Origin: Bradyrhizobium sp. Y36
Lineage (GTDB): Bacteria > Pseudomonadota > Alphaproteobacteria > Rhizobiales > Xanthobacteraceae
Length of the DNA stretch: 64,000 nt
Direction: 5' to 3'
Assembly (NCBI RefSeq): GCF_002531575.1
Contig: NZ_NWTI01000027.1
Location: 36,874-100,873, forward strand
Below are positions 26,500 to 33,519 of the stretch, piece after piece (position 1 is the stretch's first letter; each line of letters begins with the position of its first letter). Below the pieces are notes generated by a model. It did not search any database. It was not told where the DNA came from and saw only the letters and a list, made by a program, of their open reading frames with translations. A program made the position numbers and the translations under genes.

Positions 26500-26690
26500 G
26501 GTGGTGAAGATCTCGGATACTTCCTCCACGGTAAAGCGGGTATGCCTCCCGCCTTTGACACACGCACCGGGATGCGGCCTCGGAAAAGGTACGCACGCGG
26601 CCCGGCGCAGGGTCTGCTCGCAAGAGCGCGCCCTGTGTTGTCGTCACTGAAAGCCGATATCGCCCGTTCCCCAGCGTACCCATCAACGGC
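26500..26690 (+). ncRNA. Y RNA-like gene, unit A (divergent)
   Basis: Begins with the shared 5' motif GGTGGTGAAGATCTCGGATACTTC (20 positions agree with the other units). It ends with the shared 3' motif TCGCCCGTTCCCC (26660-26672) and CCATCAAC (26680-26687), which can pair with the 5' GGTGGTG. The centre is longer than in the other units. GCGGG-TATGCCT-CCCGC could be a T-arm-like hairpin, but the loop lacks TTCGA; a GCTC-GCAA-GAGC hairpin sits inside CAGGG...CCCTG. No D-arm is visible. Possibly a decayed or specialised member. Confidence 0.5.
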
Positions 26691-26713
26691 CGATGCGAAA
26701 GCACCGGCCTGGC

Positions 26714-26846
26714 GGTGGTGAAGATAGCTGTTACTTCACGGTAAAGGCGCGAGAGCGTCGAGCAGGTTCGACCCCTGCGCGCCGAAAGGCGGATGGCCCG
26801 CAAGGGCAGCAACAGCATCGCTCGTTCCCCGCCAACTCCATCACGG
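26714..26846 (+). ncRNA. Y RNA-like gene, unit B, with T-arm and GAAA-capped stem
   Basis: 5' motif GGTGGTGAAGATAGCTGTTACTTC (26714-26737). T-arm GCAGG-TTCGACC-CCTGC (26762-26778), directly followed by CGCC-GAAA-GGCG, an acceptor-like stem closed by a GNRA tetraloop. Then GCCC-GCAA-GGGC (26796-26807) occupies the place of the D-arm or of the extra hairpin of units C and D. 3' motif TCGCTCGTTCCCC (26818-26830), then CCATCAC pairing with GTGGTG-type 5' sequence. The tRNA-like part is partial, but the order T-arm, capped acceptor is that of YrlA RNAs. Confidence 0.65.
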
Positions 26847-26848
26847 TC

Positions 26849-27017
26849 CGTGGTGAAGATTTCTGTTACTTCGCCTATCACGCGAGAGGTCGCGGGTTCG
26901 AATCCCGTCCGGTGTACCATGCACCGGTAGCTCAGTGGCCAGAGCGCTTTCCGGCAAGCTGTCGCTTGCCGGGTCTCAGAATCGCTTGTTCCCGGATCGT
27001 GTCCCCTTAGCCACCGC
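26849..27017 (+). ncRNA. Y RNA-like gene, unit C, circularly permuted tRNA mimic
   Basis: 5' motif CGTGGTGAAGATTTCTGTTACTTC at 26849. T-arm GCGGG-TTCGAAT-CCCGT (26892-26908). Acceptor 3' strand CCGGTGT, then ACCA, one T, then acceptor 5' strand GCACCGG, giving seven pairs. Then TA and D-arm GCTC-AGTGGCCA-GAGC (26930-26945). A 9-bp hairpin CCGGCAAGC-TGTC-GCTTGCCGG follows (26951-26972), then TCGCTTGTTCCC and CCACC. The tRNA halves are in reversed order and the acceptor is closed, the plan known for the YrlA effector domain. It even keeps a CCA-like sequence at position 74-76. Confidence 0.78.
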
Positions 27018-27018
27018 C

Positions 27019-27174
27019 GGTGGTGAAGAGCGCTGTTACTTCGTGAATCACACTGTCGAAGGTTCGACTCCTTCCGGACGCAAGTCCGTAGCTCAGCGGT
27101 AGAGCATGTGGAGCCCCTCGTGGGCAGAGCAGCCTCGCCTGTTCCCCGGCACCCGTTTCCCGTCCCATCAACCC
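27019..27174 (+). ncRNA. Y RNA-like gene, unit D, GCAA-capped tRNA mimic
   Basis: 5' motif GGTGGTGAAGAGCGCTGTTACTTC (27019-27042). T-arm GAAGG-TTCGACT-CCTTC (27058-27074), acceptor-like CGGAC-GCAA-GTCCG (27075-27088) with a GNRA cap, TA, D-arm GCTC-AGCGGTA-GAGC (27091-27105) with the GG of a D-loop. Then GCCC-CTCGT-GGGC, TCGCCTGTTCCCC (27135-27147), and CCATCAACC (27165-27173), which pairs with the 5' GGTGGTG with one bulged A. The unit ends 15 bases before the rsr start codon, so unit and mRNA must be separated by processing or overlap. Confidence 0.78.
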
Positions 27175-27188
27175 AAGAGGAGGCCGTC

Positions 27189-28514
27189 ATGGTCAGGCTC
27201 AACAAGATCGTTCGCGCCTTCACGCGTGAGGGCTCCCGTGCCGTTCGCTTCACGCCCGAAATGGAGCTGAAGCGCGCGCTGATGAACTGCCTCCTGTGGG
27301 AGGACCAGTTCTACGAGGACGGCGTTTCCATCGCCGACCGCATCAAGGCGCTCGTGCCCAAGGTCGCCCCTGCGCGCGTGGCGCAGCTTGCGATCGAGGC
27401 GCGCGAGGTGATGAAGCTGCGGCACGCGCCGCTGCTCGTCATCCGCGAGATGGCGCGGAGCGAAAAGCACCGCGCGCTCGTGGCCGACACGCTCGCCCAG
27501 GTGATCCAGCGCCCCGACGAGATGACGGAGCTGCTCGCGATCTACTGGGCGGATGCGCTCGGCCCCATGCAGCAGCGCAAGCGTCAGCCGGTCTCCGCGC
27601 AGGTCAAGAAGGGTCTTGCCCGCGCGCTGACCAAGTTCGACGCCTACCAGCTCGCCAAGTGGGACCGCGACGGCGCGGTGCGGATCAGGGACGTGCTGTT
27701 CCTGGTCCACGCCAAGCCGAAGGACGCCGACCAGGCCAAGGTGTGGAAGCAGCTTGTCGATGGCGAGCTCGCCTCCCCCGACACCTGGGAGGTTTCGCTC
27801 TCGGCCGGCAAGAACAAGCGCGAGACGTTCGAGCGGCTGATCGCCGAGCGCAAGCTCGGCGGCCTGGCGCTGCTGCGCAACCTGCGGCTGATGCAGACTG
27901 CGCAGGTGCCGCGCGAGACCATCGCAGGCGCGATCGAGGCGATGCGGACGGATCGTATCCTTCCCTATCGCTTCATCACGGCGGCGCGCTATGCGCCGGA
28001 CTTCGAGCCCGAGCTCGAGGCTGCGATGCTCAAGTCGGTCAAGGACCACGTGCGGCTCCCGGGCCGGACGCGGCTCCTGATCGACGTGTCGGGCTCGATG
28101 TTCGCAACCCTCTCCGCGCAGTCGGAAATGACGCGCGCGGAGGCGGCGTGTGGCCTTGCCATTCTCGCCCGCGAGATCTGCGACGAGGTCGAGATCTTCA
28201 CCTTCAGCGACAAGTTGGTGAAGGTCCCTCCCCGCCGTGGTTTCGCGCTGCGGGATGCGATCATCAACTCGCAGGCCCATAGCGGGACCTGGCTCGGCAA
28301 GGCGGTGGGGGAGATCGACCGCAAGGGTGATCGCCTGATCGTCTTCACCGACGAGCAGAGCCACGACCAGGTGCCCGAGCCGAGGGCGCGCGGCACCATC
28401 GTCAACGTGGCCTCGTATCAGCACGGTGTCGGTCACGGCGCCTGGACCCGCGTCAACGGCTTCTCCGAGGCCGTGGTCGCGTGGATCGCGGCGTCGGAAA
28501 CGACATTGAACTGA
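27189..28514 (+). CDS. rsr: Ro60/Rsr-type TROVE and vWA domain RNA-binding protein
   Basis: 441 residues from ATG 27189, preceded by GAGGAGG. A TROVE domain of HEAT-like helices covers about 10-285. A von Willebrand A domain at 292-430 has the MIDAS motif DVSGSM at 299-304, a TW-type threonine near SGTWLGKA and a final Asp in VFTDEQS. Ro60 is a ring protein that binds the ends of misfolded RNAs in its cavity and Y RNAs on its outer face; in bacteria it works with exoribonucleases. The four Y RNA-like genes immediately upstream and rtcB downstream agree with the Salmonella rsr-yrl-rtcB grouping. Confidence 0.9.
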   Translation: MVRLNKIVRAFTREGSRAVRFTPEMELKRALMNCLLWEDQFYEDGVSIADRIKALVPKVAPARVAQLAIEAREVMKLRHAPLLVIREMARSEKHRALVADTLAQVIQRPDEMTELLAIYWADALGPMQQRKRQPVSAQVKKGLARALTKFDAYQLAKWDRDGAVRIRDVLFLVHAKPKDADQAKVWKQLVDGELASPDTWEVSLSAGKNKRETFERLIAERKLGGLALLRNLRLMQTAQVPRETIAGAIEAMRTDRILPYRFITAARYAPDFEPELEAAMLKSVKDHVRLPGRTRLLIDVSGSMFATLSAQSEMTRAEAACGLAILAREICDEVEIFTFSDKLVKVPPRRGFALRDAIINSQAHSGTWLGKAVGEIDRKGDRLIVFTDEQSHDQVPEPRARGTIVNVASYQHGVGHGAWTRVNGFSEAVVAWIAASETTLN

Positions 28515-28528
28515 TGCGCAACGAGAAT

Positions 28529-28557
28529 GGCTCCGGACGCGAGATGCGTCCGGAGCC
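28529..28557 (+). terminator. 12-bp hairpin between rsr and rtcB
   Basis: Perfect stem GGCTCCGGACGC / GCGTCCGGAGCC with loop GAGAT, 14 bases after the rsr stop. No T tract follows, so it could be a partial terminator, an RNase processing site or a 3' stabiliser that sets the ratio of Rsr to RtcB. Confidence 0.5.
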
Positions 28558-28626
28558 TCCGAAAATCTCTGAAAGGATCCACGTGCCCCGGTTATGGTGC
28601 GCACGGAATGACAAGGACTCACGACC

Positions 28627-29967
28627 ATGCGACGACCCGATCCCTACATGGAACGCGCCCGCGAGCTCTGCCTCGCCGCCGGTGTCGATCCCGACTCGCG
28701 CGTCGGCGAAGGACGCGGCCAGCCGGCCTGGTGCCTTTACAAGGACGCAGCGCGCAAGGAGCATCTCGCCCGCGAGGCCAATGCGACCGCAAGCTCGATC
28801 GCCGAGTTCCGGATGCAGGATGCCCGCTTCCAGAACGCGCCGCTGAAGATCTTCGGTCCGCACGAGGATGCAACCATCGCGCAGATGCGCAACTGCATGG
28901 CGGTCGGCAACGTCGTCTCCGGCGTGATCTGCGCCGACGGCCATCTCGGTTACGCTCAGCCGGTCGGCGGGGTCATCGCCTATGAGAAGCAGATCAGCAT
29001 CTCCGGCGTCGGCTTCGACATCGGCTGCGGCAACATGGCGGCCCGGCTCGACACGCGCTTCGACGACATCGCCGGGATCGCGCCCACGATCATCCGCGAC
29101 GTCGCCAAGGCGATCTCGTTCGGCGTTGGCCGCACCAACGCCGAACGCGCCGAGCACGAGCTGTTCGACGACGGCGATGCCTGGCGCGAGAGCGACATGG
29201 AGAGCTACCGCCAGAAGGCCGTGAGCCAGCTCGGCACGGTCGGATCGGGCAACCACTATGTCGACCTCATGAGCGACGAGGAGGGCTATGTCTGGATCGG
29301 CGTCCATTTCGGAAGCCGCGGTCTCGGGCACACCTCCGCGACCCGCTACCTCAAGGCCGCCGGCGGCAAGGACGGCATGAACGTCCCGCCCGCCGTGGTC
29401 GACGAGGACAGCGAGCTCGGTCGCCGCTACATCGCGGCGATGCAGCTCGCCGGGCGTTACGCCTATGCGGGCCGCGCGTGGGTCGTCGAACGCGTCCGCC
29501 AGATCATCGGCGGCAGCGTGACCGAGAGCGTGCACAACCACCACAACTACGCCTGGCGTGAGACCCACGACGGGCGCGATCTGTGGGTGGTGCGCAAGGG
29601 CGCGACGCCGGCGTTTCCCGGTCAGAAGGGATTCGTCGGGGGCTCCATGGGCGACGACGCCGTCATCCTCGAAGGTGTCGACAGTCCGGAAGCCAAGGCT
29701 TCGCTCTATTCGACCGTTCACGGCGCCGGCCGCATGTTCGGACGGAGGGAGGCCAAGCGTCGCTTCTCGCGCGCGGAGATGGACCGGTGGCTCAACGAGC
29801 GCGGCGTCACCTTGATCGGTGCCGATCTCGACGAGAGCCCGATGGCCTATCGCCGCCTGCCGGACGTTCTGGCGCAGCATGCCGGCACCGTGCGGGTGCT
29901 GCATACGCTGCGACCTTTCGCCGTCGCCATGGCCGGCGAAGGCGAGTTCGATCCGTGGAAGGACTGA
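28627..29967 (+). CDS. rtcB: RtcB-family RNA ligase
   Basis: 446 residues. Metal and nucleotide-binding motifs are in order: ICADGHLGYAQPVGG near 101, GFDIGCGNMAAR with metal Cys134, GTVGSGNHYVD near 210, GVHFGSRGLGH near 227, HNHHNYAW near 303, KGATPAFPGQKG near 320, and HGAGRMFGRREAKRRF near 363 with the His that is guanylylated in RtcB. The enzyme joins 2',3'-cyclic phosphate or 3'-phosphate ends to 5'-OH using GTP and Mn2+. No archease, rtcA or rtcR is present in the window. ATG 28627 has AAGGA upstream. Confidence 0.93.
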   Translation: MRRPDPYMERARELCLAAGVDPDSRVGEGRGQPAWCLYKDAARKEHLAREANATASSIAEFRMQDARFQNAPLKIFGPHEDATIAQMRNCMAVGNVVSGVICADGHLGYAQPVGGVIAYEKQISISGVGFDIGCGNMAARLDTRFDDIAGIAPTIIRDVAKAISFGVGRTNAERAEHELFDDGDAWRESDMESYRQKAVSQLGTVGSGNHYVDLMSDEEGYVWIGVHFGSRGLGHTSATRYLKAAGGKDGMNVPPAVVDEDSELGRRYIAAMQLAGRYAYAGRAWVVERVRQIIGGSVTESVHNHHNYAWRETHDGRDLWVVRKGATPAFPGQKGFVGGSMGDDAVILEGVDSPEAKASLYSTVHGAGRMFGRREAKRRFSRAEMDRWLNERGVTLIGADLDESPMAYRRLPDVLAQHAGTVRVLHTLRPFAVAMAGEGEFDPWKD

Positions 29968-29975
29968 CACAAACA

Positions 29976-30004
29976 GCGGGCGGGAGGTGATACCTCCCGC
30001 CCGC
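29976..30004. terminator. Bidirectional terminator after rtcB
   Basis: Perfect 13-bp stem GCGGGCGGGAGGT / ACCTCCCGCCCGC with a 3-base loop, between the rtcB stop and the convergent decarboxylase-family gene. The tails are not T-rich, but stem strength and convergent position support a shared transcript end. Confidence 0.7.
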
Positions 30005-30009
30005 AACGC

Positions 30010-30357
30010 CTATGTCTCTCCGTCGCTGCGATGCCGCTCGAACAGGCGTTGCGCCAGCAGCGCATGACCGAGCGTGCCACCGGCACGGACCGCCGCAGCG
30101 ATCAATGCGGCTTCCGCCACCTCCTCCCGCGTTGCACCGGCCTTGGCCGCCTGCGCCGTATGCACGTCGAGGCAATAGGCACATTGCGTGGTCAGCGCGA
30201 CCGCGAGCGAGATCAGCTCGCGATATTTCGGCGGGATCAATCCGTCCTTGCGCTCGACCGCATGGTTGAAGGCAAGAAACGCATTGGCTTCGACCGGCGC
30301 GAGCGCGATCAACGCCGGAACCGATTTCAGATCGTCAGGCTTTTGATAATCGGTCAT
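30010..30357 (-). CDS. Carboxymuconolactone decarboxylase family (AhpD-like) protein
   Basis: 115 residues, helical AhpD fold with redox pair and general base in CAYCLDVHTAQA near residue 60. Such proteins act as peroxidase partners or gamma-carboxymuconolactone decarboxylases; the CxxC pair favours a redox role. Last gene of a three-gene operon behind an ECF sigma factor, three bases after its stop. Confidence 0.88.
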   Translation of the reverse strand: MTDYQKPDDLKSVPALIALAPVEANAFLAFNHAVERKDGLIPPKYRELISLAVALTTQCAYCLDVHTAQAAKAGATREEVAEAALIAAAVRAGGTLGHALLAQRLFERHRSDGET

Positions 30358-30360
30358 GGC

Positions 30361-30882
30361 TCACCTCGTCAGATATTCGCGCATCAGGGCGCGAGCGCGA
30401 TGCAGGCGCGCCTTGACGGTTTGCCTGGCGGCACCGAGCGCGTCGGCGATCTCGTCGATGGTCATTTCCTTGACGTCGCGCATCAGCGCGACGTCGCGAT
30501 AATGCGGCGGCAGCGCTTCGAACGCCGCGGCCACGTCGAGCCGCAGGTCGGCTTCAGGCCGCAGCAGCAATGCGGCCTCCACCTCACTCACATCGACGGC
30601 AGGAGCAAGACCCGCCCGGCGCGCCAGCCGCAGGCATTCGCGGCGAACCACGCTGAACAGCCACGCCGAAAACGCCAGCAGCGAGCGGATCGTGCCGACA
30701 TGGCGGAACAGGATCCACAGCGCCTCCTGCGTCGCATCCTCGGCATCCGCCGAGCTCCGGCAGGTTTGGCGCGCATAGCGGCGGATGTCCGGCTGCGCCG
30801 TGGCGAGCAGCGAGGCGATCGCGTCGGGATCGCCGAGCCGCGCGGCTTCGAACAGCTTTGGTGAGATTGCAGCCGCGCTCAC
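30361..30882 (-). CDS. ECF-type RNA polymerase sigma factor
   Basis: 173 residues. Region 2 around ADAEDATQEALWILFRHVG (residues 44-62) and region 4 with LPPHYRDVALMRDVKEMTIDEIADALGAARQTVKARLHRAR. The start is GTG 30882, overlapping the stop of the DUF2892 gene as GTGA, so translation is coupled. No canonical anti-sigma gene is adjacent. ECF factors linked to AhpD/CMD-type proteins exist (ECF41-like), but the SnoaL-like C-terminal domain of ECF41 is absent here. Confidence 0.85.
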   Translation of the reverse strand: MSAAAISPKLFEAARLGDPDAIASLLATAQPDIRRYARQTCRSSADAEDATQEALWILFRHVGTIRSLLAFSAWLFSVVRRECLRLARRAGLAPAVDVSEVEAALLLRPEADLRLDVAAAFEALPPHYRDVALMRDVKEMTIDEIADALGAARQTVKARLHRARALMREYLTR

Positions 30883-31088
30883 GACACGCCCCCTCGCCCG
30901 ATCCCTGAAATTGCGCACATCGGGCAATAGCCGACGAGGCCGGTCAGCGCGAAGCCGGCGCCGCCGAGCGCGACCAGCCACGCCGTCGAACCGGCCAGAT
31001 AAACCACGGCTGCAATCGCCACGGCGACGCCCAGAGCAATCCGCACCATCTGGTGCAAGCCGCCGATATTCTTCCTGTAAAACGCCAT
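30879..31088 (-). CDS. DUF2892 small membrane protein
   Basis: 69 residues from ATG 31088 (SD GGAGG). MAFYRKNIGGLHQMVRIALG is the typical DUF2892/YgaP-TM opening, followed by two transmembrane helices and the Cys pair GLVGYCPMCAISG. First gene of the operon with the ECF sigma factor and the AhpD-like gene. Its Cys pair makes it a candidate redox or metal sensor for the sigma factor, which is inference. Confidence 0.82.
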   Translation of the reverse strand: MAFYRKNIGGLHQMVRIALGVAVAIAAVVYLAGSTAWLVALGGAGFALTGLVGYCPMCAISGIGRGGVS

Positions 31089-31184
31089 TGCATCCTCCGA
31101 CATGAGCCGAGACCAAGTGCCTCGACGATCAAGAGGACGCTCCGGCCGAAAAGGATTCGCGGGCGCTCGCAATTTTTTTCGCGC

Positions 31185-32369
31185 TCAGCCTCCGACGGCC
31201 TGATAGGCCAGGCGCTTGAACTCGAAGAAGAACGGATTCCAGAAGCCCATATAACGCTGGGCCATCAGGACGCCCGCGGTGTTGGCCTCCGGGCAGATCC
31301 ACCAATGCGTGCCGGCAAGCCCGCCCCACTGGAATTCGCCAGTGGAGTTCGGCGGATCGAACGGCGTCGGCGCGAAGGTGATGGCGCCGCCGAGGCCAAA
31401 GCCCTTGCCGGGGATCGGGCCGAGATTGGCAAAGCGGATGGTCTGCCCCGCGGGCAGCTGGTTCGTCATCATCTGCCGCAGCGTGTCCGGCTTCAGCAGC
31501 GCATCCGACCCGGGCAGCAGCGCGCGCACCAGCGCGAGCATGTCCGGCAGGGTCGAGACCAGACCGCCGCCCCCCGACAACCGCGGGAACGGCCGGCGGT
31601 AGGCCTGCGGAAACGGCAGATTATCCGCGCGCGTGAGGCCCGGCTTCATGGGGTCGAGCACGTCGGCGCCATTGTAGAGCGCAACCAGCCTGCCCTGCTG
31701 CGCCTCGGGAACGTCGAAGCCGGTGTCGGTCATGCCCAGGACATCGAAGATGCGTGCCTTGAGGAACGCATCGAGGGACTGACCCGAGACGACCTCCACG
31801 ACGCGGCCGAGCACGTCTGTGGCGACGGAATATTCCCAGGCCGTGCCGGGATGATAGGACAGCGGCAGATCGGCCAGTTTGTCGATCATATCGGAGAGCG
31901 GCGTCAGCGGATTGAGCACCCGCGCTTCGTTGTAGCCCTTGAACAGCACGCTACCGGGATCGAAGATGCCGTAGCTGAGACCGGAGGTGTGGGTCAGGAG
32001 CTGGCGGATCGTGATCGGGTCCTTCGCCGGCTCGACATCGGCAAGGCTCGAAGCGCCCTGCTTCAGCACCTTGCGATTGCCGAGTTGCGGCAGAAAGGTC
32101 TCGACCCTGTCGTCCAGCCCGATGCGGCCCTCCTCGACCAGCAGCATGATCGCGCAGGTGACGAAGATCTTGGTGTTGGAGAACGCGCGGAAGACATGGT
32201 CGGGCCGCAGCGCAGCGCTCGCCTCGCGATCGGCAAAGCCGACGCATTGTTGATCGACCAATTCGCGACCGCGCAACACGGCCCAGGATACGCCGGGAAT
32301 AATCTCCTGATCGACGTAACGCTGCATCGCCGTCCGCACGGCGGAAAAATCAGTCGTTCTGGCGTCCAT
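31185..32369 (-). CDS. Beta-lactamase-fold serine hydrolase (class C/EstB-like)
   Basis: 394 residues, no signal peptide. Active-site SxxK in FSNTKIF near 63, YSV near residue 160 as the YxN-type motif, and GGLAGTHWWICPEANT near the end as the third motif region. Family members hydrolyse esters or D-amino acid peptides. Being apparently cytosolic favours an esterase role. Confidence 0.85.
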   Translation of the reverse strand: MDARTTDFSAVRTAMQRYVDQEIIPGVSWAVLRGRELVDQQCVGFADREASAALRPDHVFRAFSNTKIFVTCAIMLLVEEGRIGLDDRVETFLPQLGNRKVLKQGASSLADVEPAKDPITIRQLLTHTSGLSYGIFDPGSVLFKGYNEARVLNPLTPLSDMIDKLADLPLSYHPGTAWEYSVATDVLGRVVEVVSGQSLDAFLKARIFDVLGMTDTGFDVPEAQQGRLVALYNGADVLDPMKPGLTRADNLPFPQAYRRPFPRLSGGGGLVSTLPDMLALVRALLPGSDALLKPDTLRQMMTNQLPAGQTIRFANLGPIPGKGFGLGGAITFAPTPFDPPNSTGEFQWGGLAGTHWWICPEANTAGVLMAQRYMGFWNPFFFEFKRLAYQAVGG

Positions 32370-32443
32370 GTGTCTCCCCCAAATTCTGGTTGGGACGGAT
32401 ATAGCGAATATTCGCAGGAAATGAAGGGCGCCGCGGAGGGCGC

Positions 32444-33136
32444 CTATCCGTCCCTCATGAACGCGGTCACGTACAGCCGGCGCCGGATCCGCATGCCCTG
32501 CCGCTGATAAAGCGCGATCGCCGAATTGTTGTTCGAGAACACGTGCAGGAACGGAATCTCACCCCGCGCCTCGATCCGTCGTCCGACCGCCGCGAGCAGA
32601 GCCTGCGCATAGCCGCGCCCGCGATAGTCGGGATGCACGCAGACCGCCGTCATCTCGACGAACTTTCCGGGCTTCATCCGCTCGCCCGTCATCGCAACCA
32701 GCTCGCCTCCGGAGCGGATGCCGAGGAACGTCCCCAGCTCGTGGGTGCGCGATGCGAACGGCCCGGGCTTGGTCAGCTCGACGAGCGCCGTCATCGCAGG
32801 CACGTCGGCCGGCCCCAGCGTGACGATCTCGGCATCGCTCAGCGGGCTGTCGGCGGGCGAGCCGATCATCTGCTCGCCGGTCTCGGCCAGCACGACCTTG
32901 AACCCGGCGGGCATCTCGACCGGCTCCGGCGTGAACAGCGCAGCGACCTGCGTGCCCGACAAGAGATCACGGAGCGCGGCAAAGCTCGCCGGAGACATGT
33001 CGGCCATGTCGGCAAACGGCGTCATGTCGACGGGATAGCGTAAAGCCAGCGGTCCGCCTTCGGCCAGATGCTTGTGGCTGGTTGTCAGCGCGCTCCAGAT
33101 CGGCCGATCCAGCAGTGCCTCATCACTGTCGGACAC
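32444..33136 (-). CDS. GNAT family N-acetyltransferase
   Basis: 230 residues. An N-terminal half resembles FR47-type proteins. The acetyl-CoA site is in the C-terminal half: VCVHPDYRGRGYAQALLAAVG (motif A) and HVFSNNNSAIALYQRQGMRIRRRL (motif B). Substrate unknown. Ends next to a beta-lactamase-fold gene in the same direction. Confidence 0.88.
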   Translation of the reverse strand: MSDSDEALLDRPIWSALTTSHKHLAEGGPLALRYPVDMTPFADMADMSPASFAALRDLLSGTQVAALFTPEPVEMPAGFKVVLAETGEQMIGSPADSPLSDAEIVTLGPADVPAMTALVELTKPGPFASRTHELGTFLGIRSGGELVAMTGERMKPGKFVEMTAVCVHPDYRGRGYAQALLAAVGRRIEARGEIPFLHVFSNNNSAIALYQRQGMRIRRRLYVTAFMRDG

Positions 33137-33140
33137 CGGC

Positions 33141-33488
33141 CTAATCCTTGTCGAAGCTGACGATGACGGCGGCGTTGGCGATCAGGATGGGATCGTTGGC
33201 GACTTCCGTGGCCGAGGGGATCTCCAGCCCGCCCTTGACTGCGGTGACGGTCACGGTGCCGTAGGGAAGCTCCTTGGCAACGGCTTCCTTGTCCACGGCG
33301 TCCGGGTTTGGCACGCCGATGGTGACGTCGACGAACATGTCGTTCGCGGTCTTGCCGATCATGCGGAAGAAGCCGAGGCTCGAATGCCGGATCGCATCAG
33401 AGACCGCCCGCTTCGCCGCCTTGGTGGCGTCCCGGCCGTGGACGTCGACGCCCATGCCCATCTCGGTGACACAACGAACGCGGGTCAT
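33141..33488 (-). CDS. Lin0512 family protein
   Basis: 115 residues. MTRVRCVTEMGMGVDVHGRDATKAAKRAVSDAIRHSSL and IGKTANDMFVDVTIGVPNPD match the Lin0512 family, a small conserved protein of unknown function. It overlaps nothing and lies four bases from the GNAT gene, so the two may be cotranscribed. Confidence 0.85.
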   Translation of the reverse strand: MTRVRCVTEMGMGVDVHGRDATKAAKRAVSDAIRHSSLGFFRMIGKTANDMFVDVTIGVPNPDAVDKEAVAKELPYGTVTVTAVKGGLEIPSATEVANDPILIANAAVIVSFDKD

Positions 33489-33519
33489 TCTTTCGTAGCT
33501 CCATAGATTTTCACGTTAC

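Noticed and set aside
26880..26945. tRNA gene suggested by TTCGAATCC and GGTAGCTCAGTGG
   Set aside because: The T-arm lies before the D-arm and no anticodon arm joins them in the right order; the halves are permuted and capped, so this is a tRNA mimic and not a tRNA gene.
26500..27042. CRISPR-like repeats
   Set aside because: The four copies are only 24 bases, spaced 214, 135 and 170 bases apart, and each unit continues into structured RNA; no spacers or cas genes.
26123..27253. Long minus-strand reading frame through the RNA gene array
   Set aside because: It runs antisense through the structured RNAs and terminator and has no domain, no SD and biased residues typical of structural RNA translated by chance.
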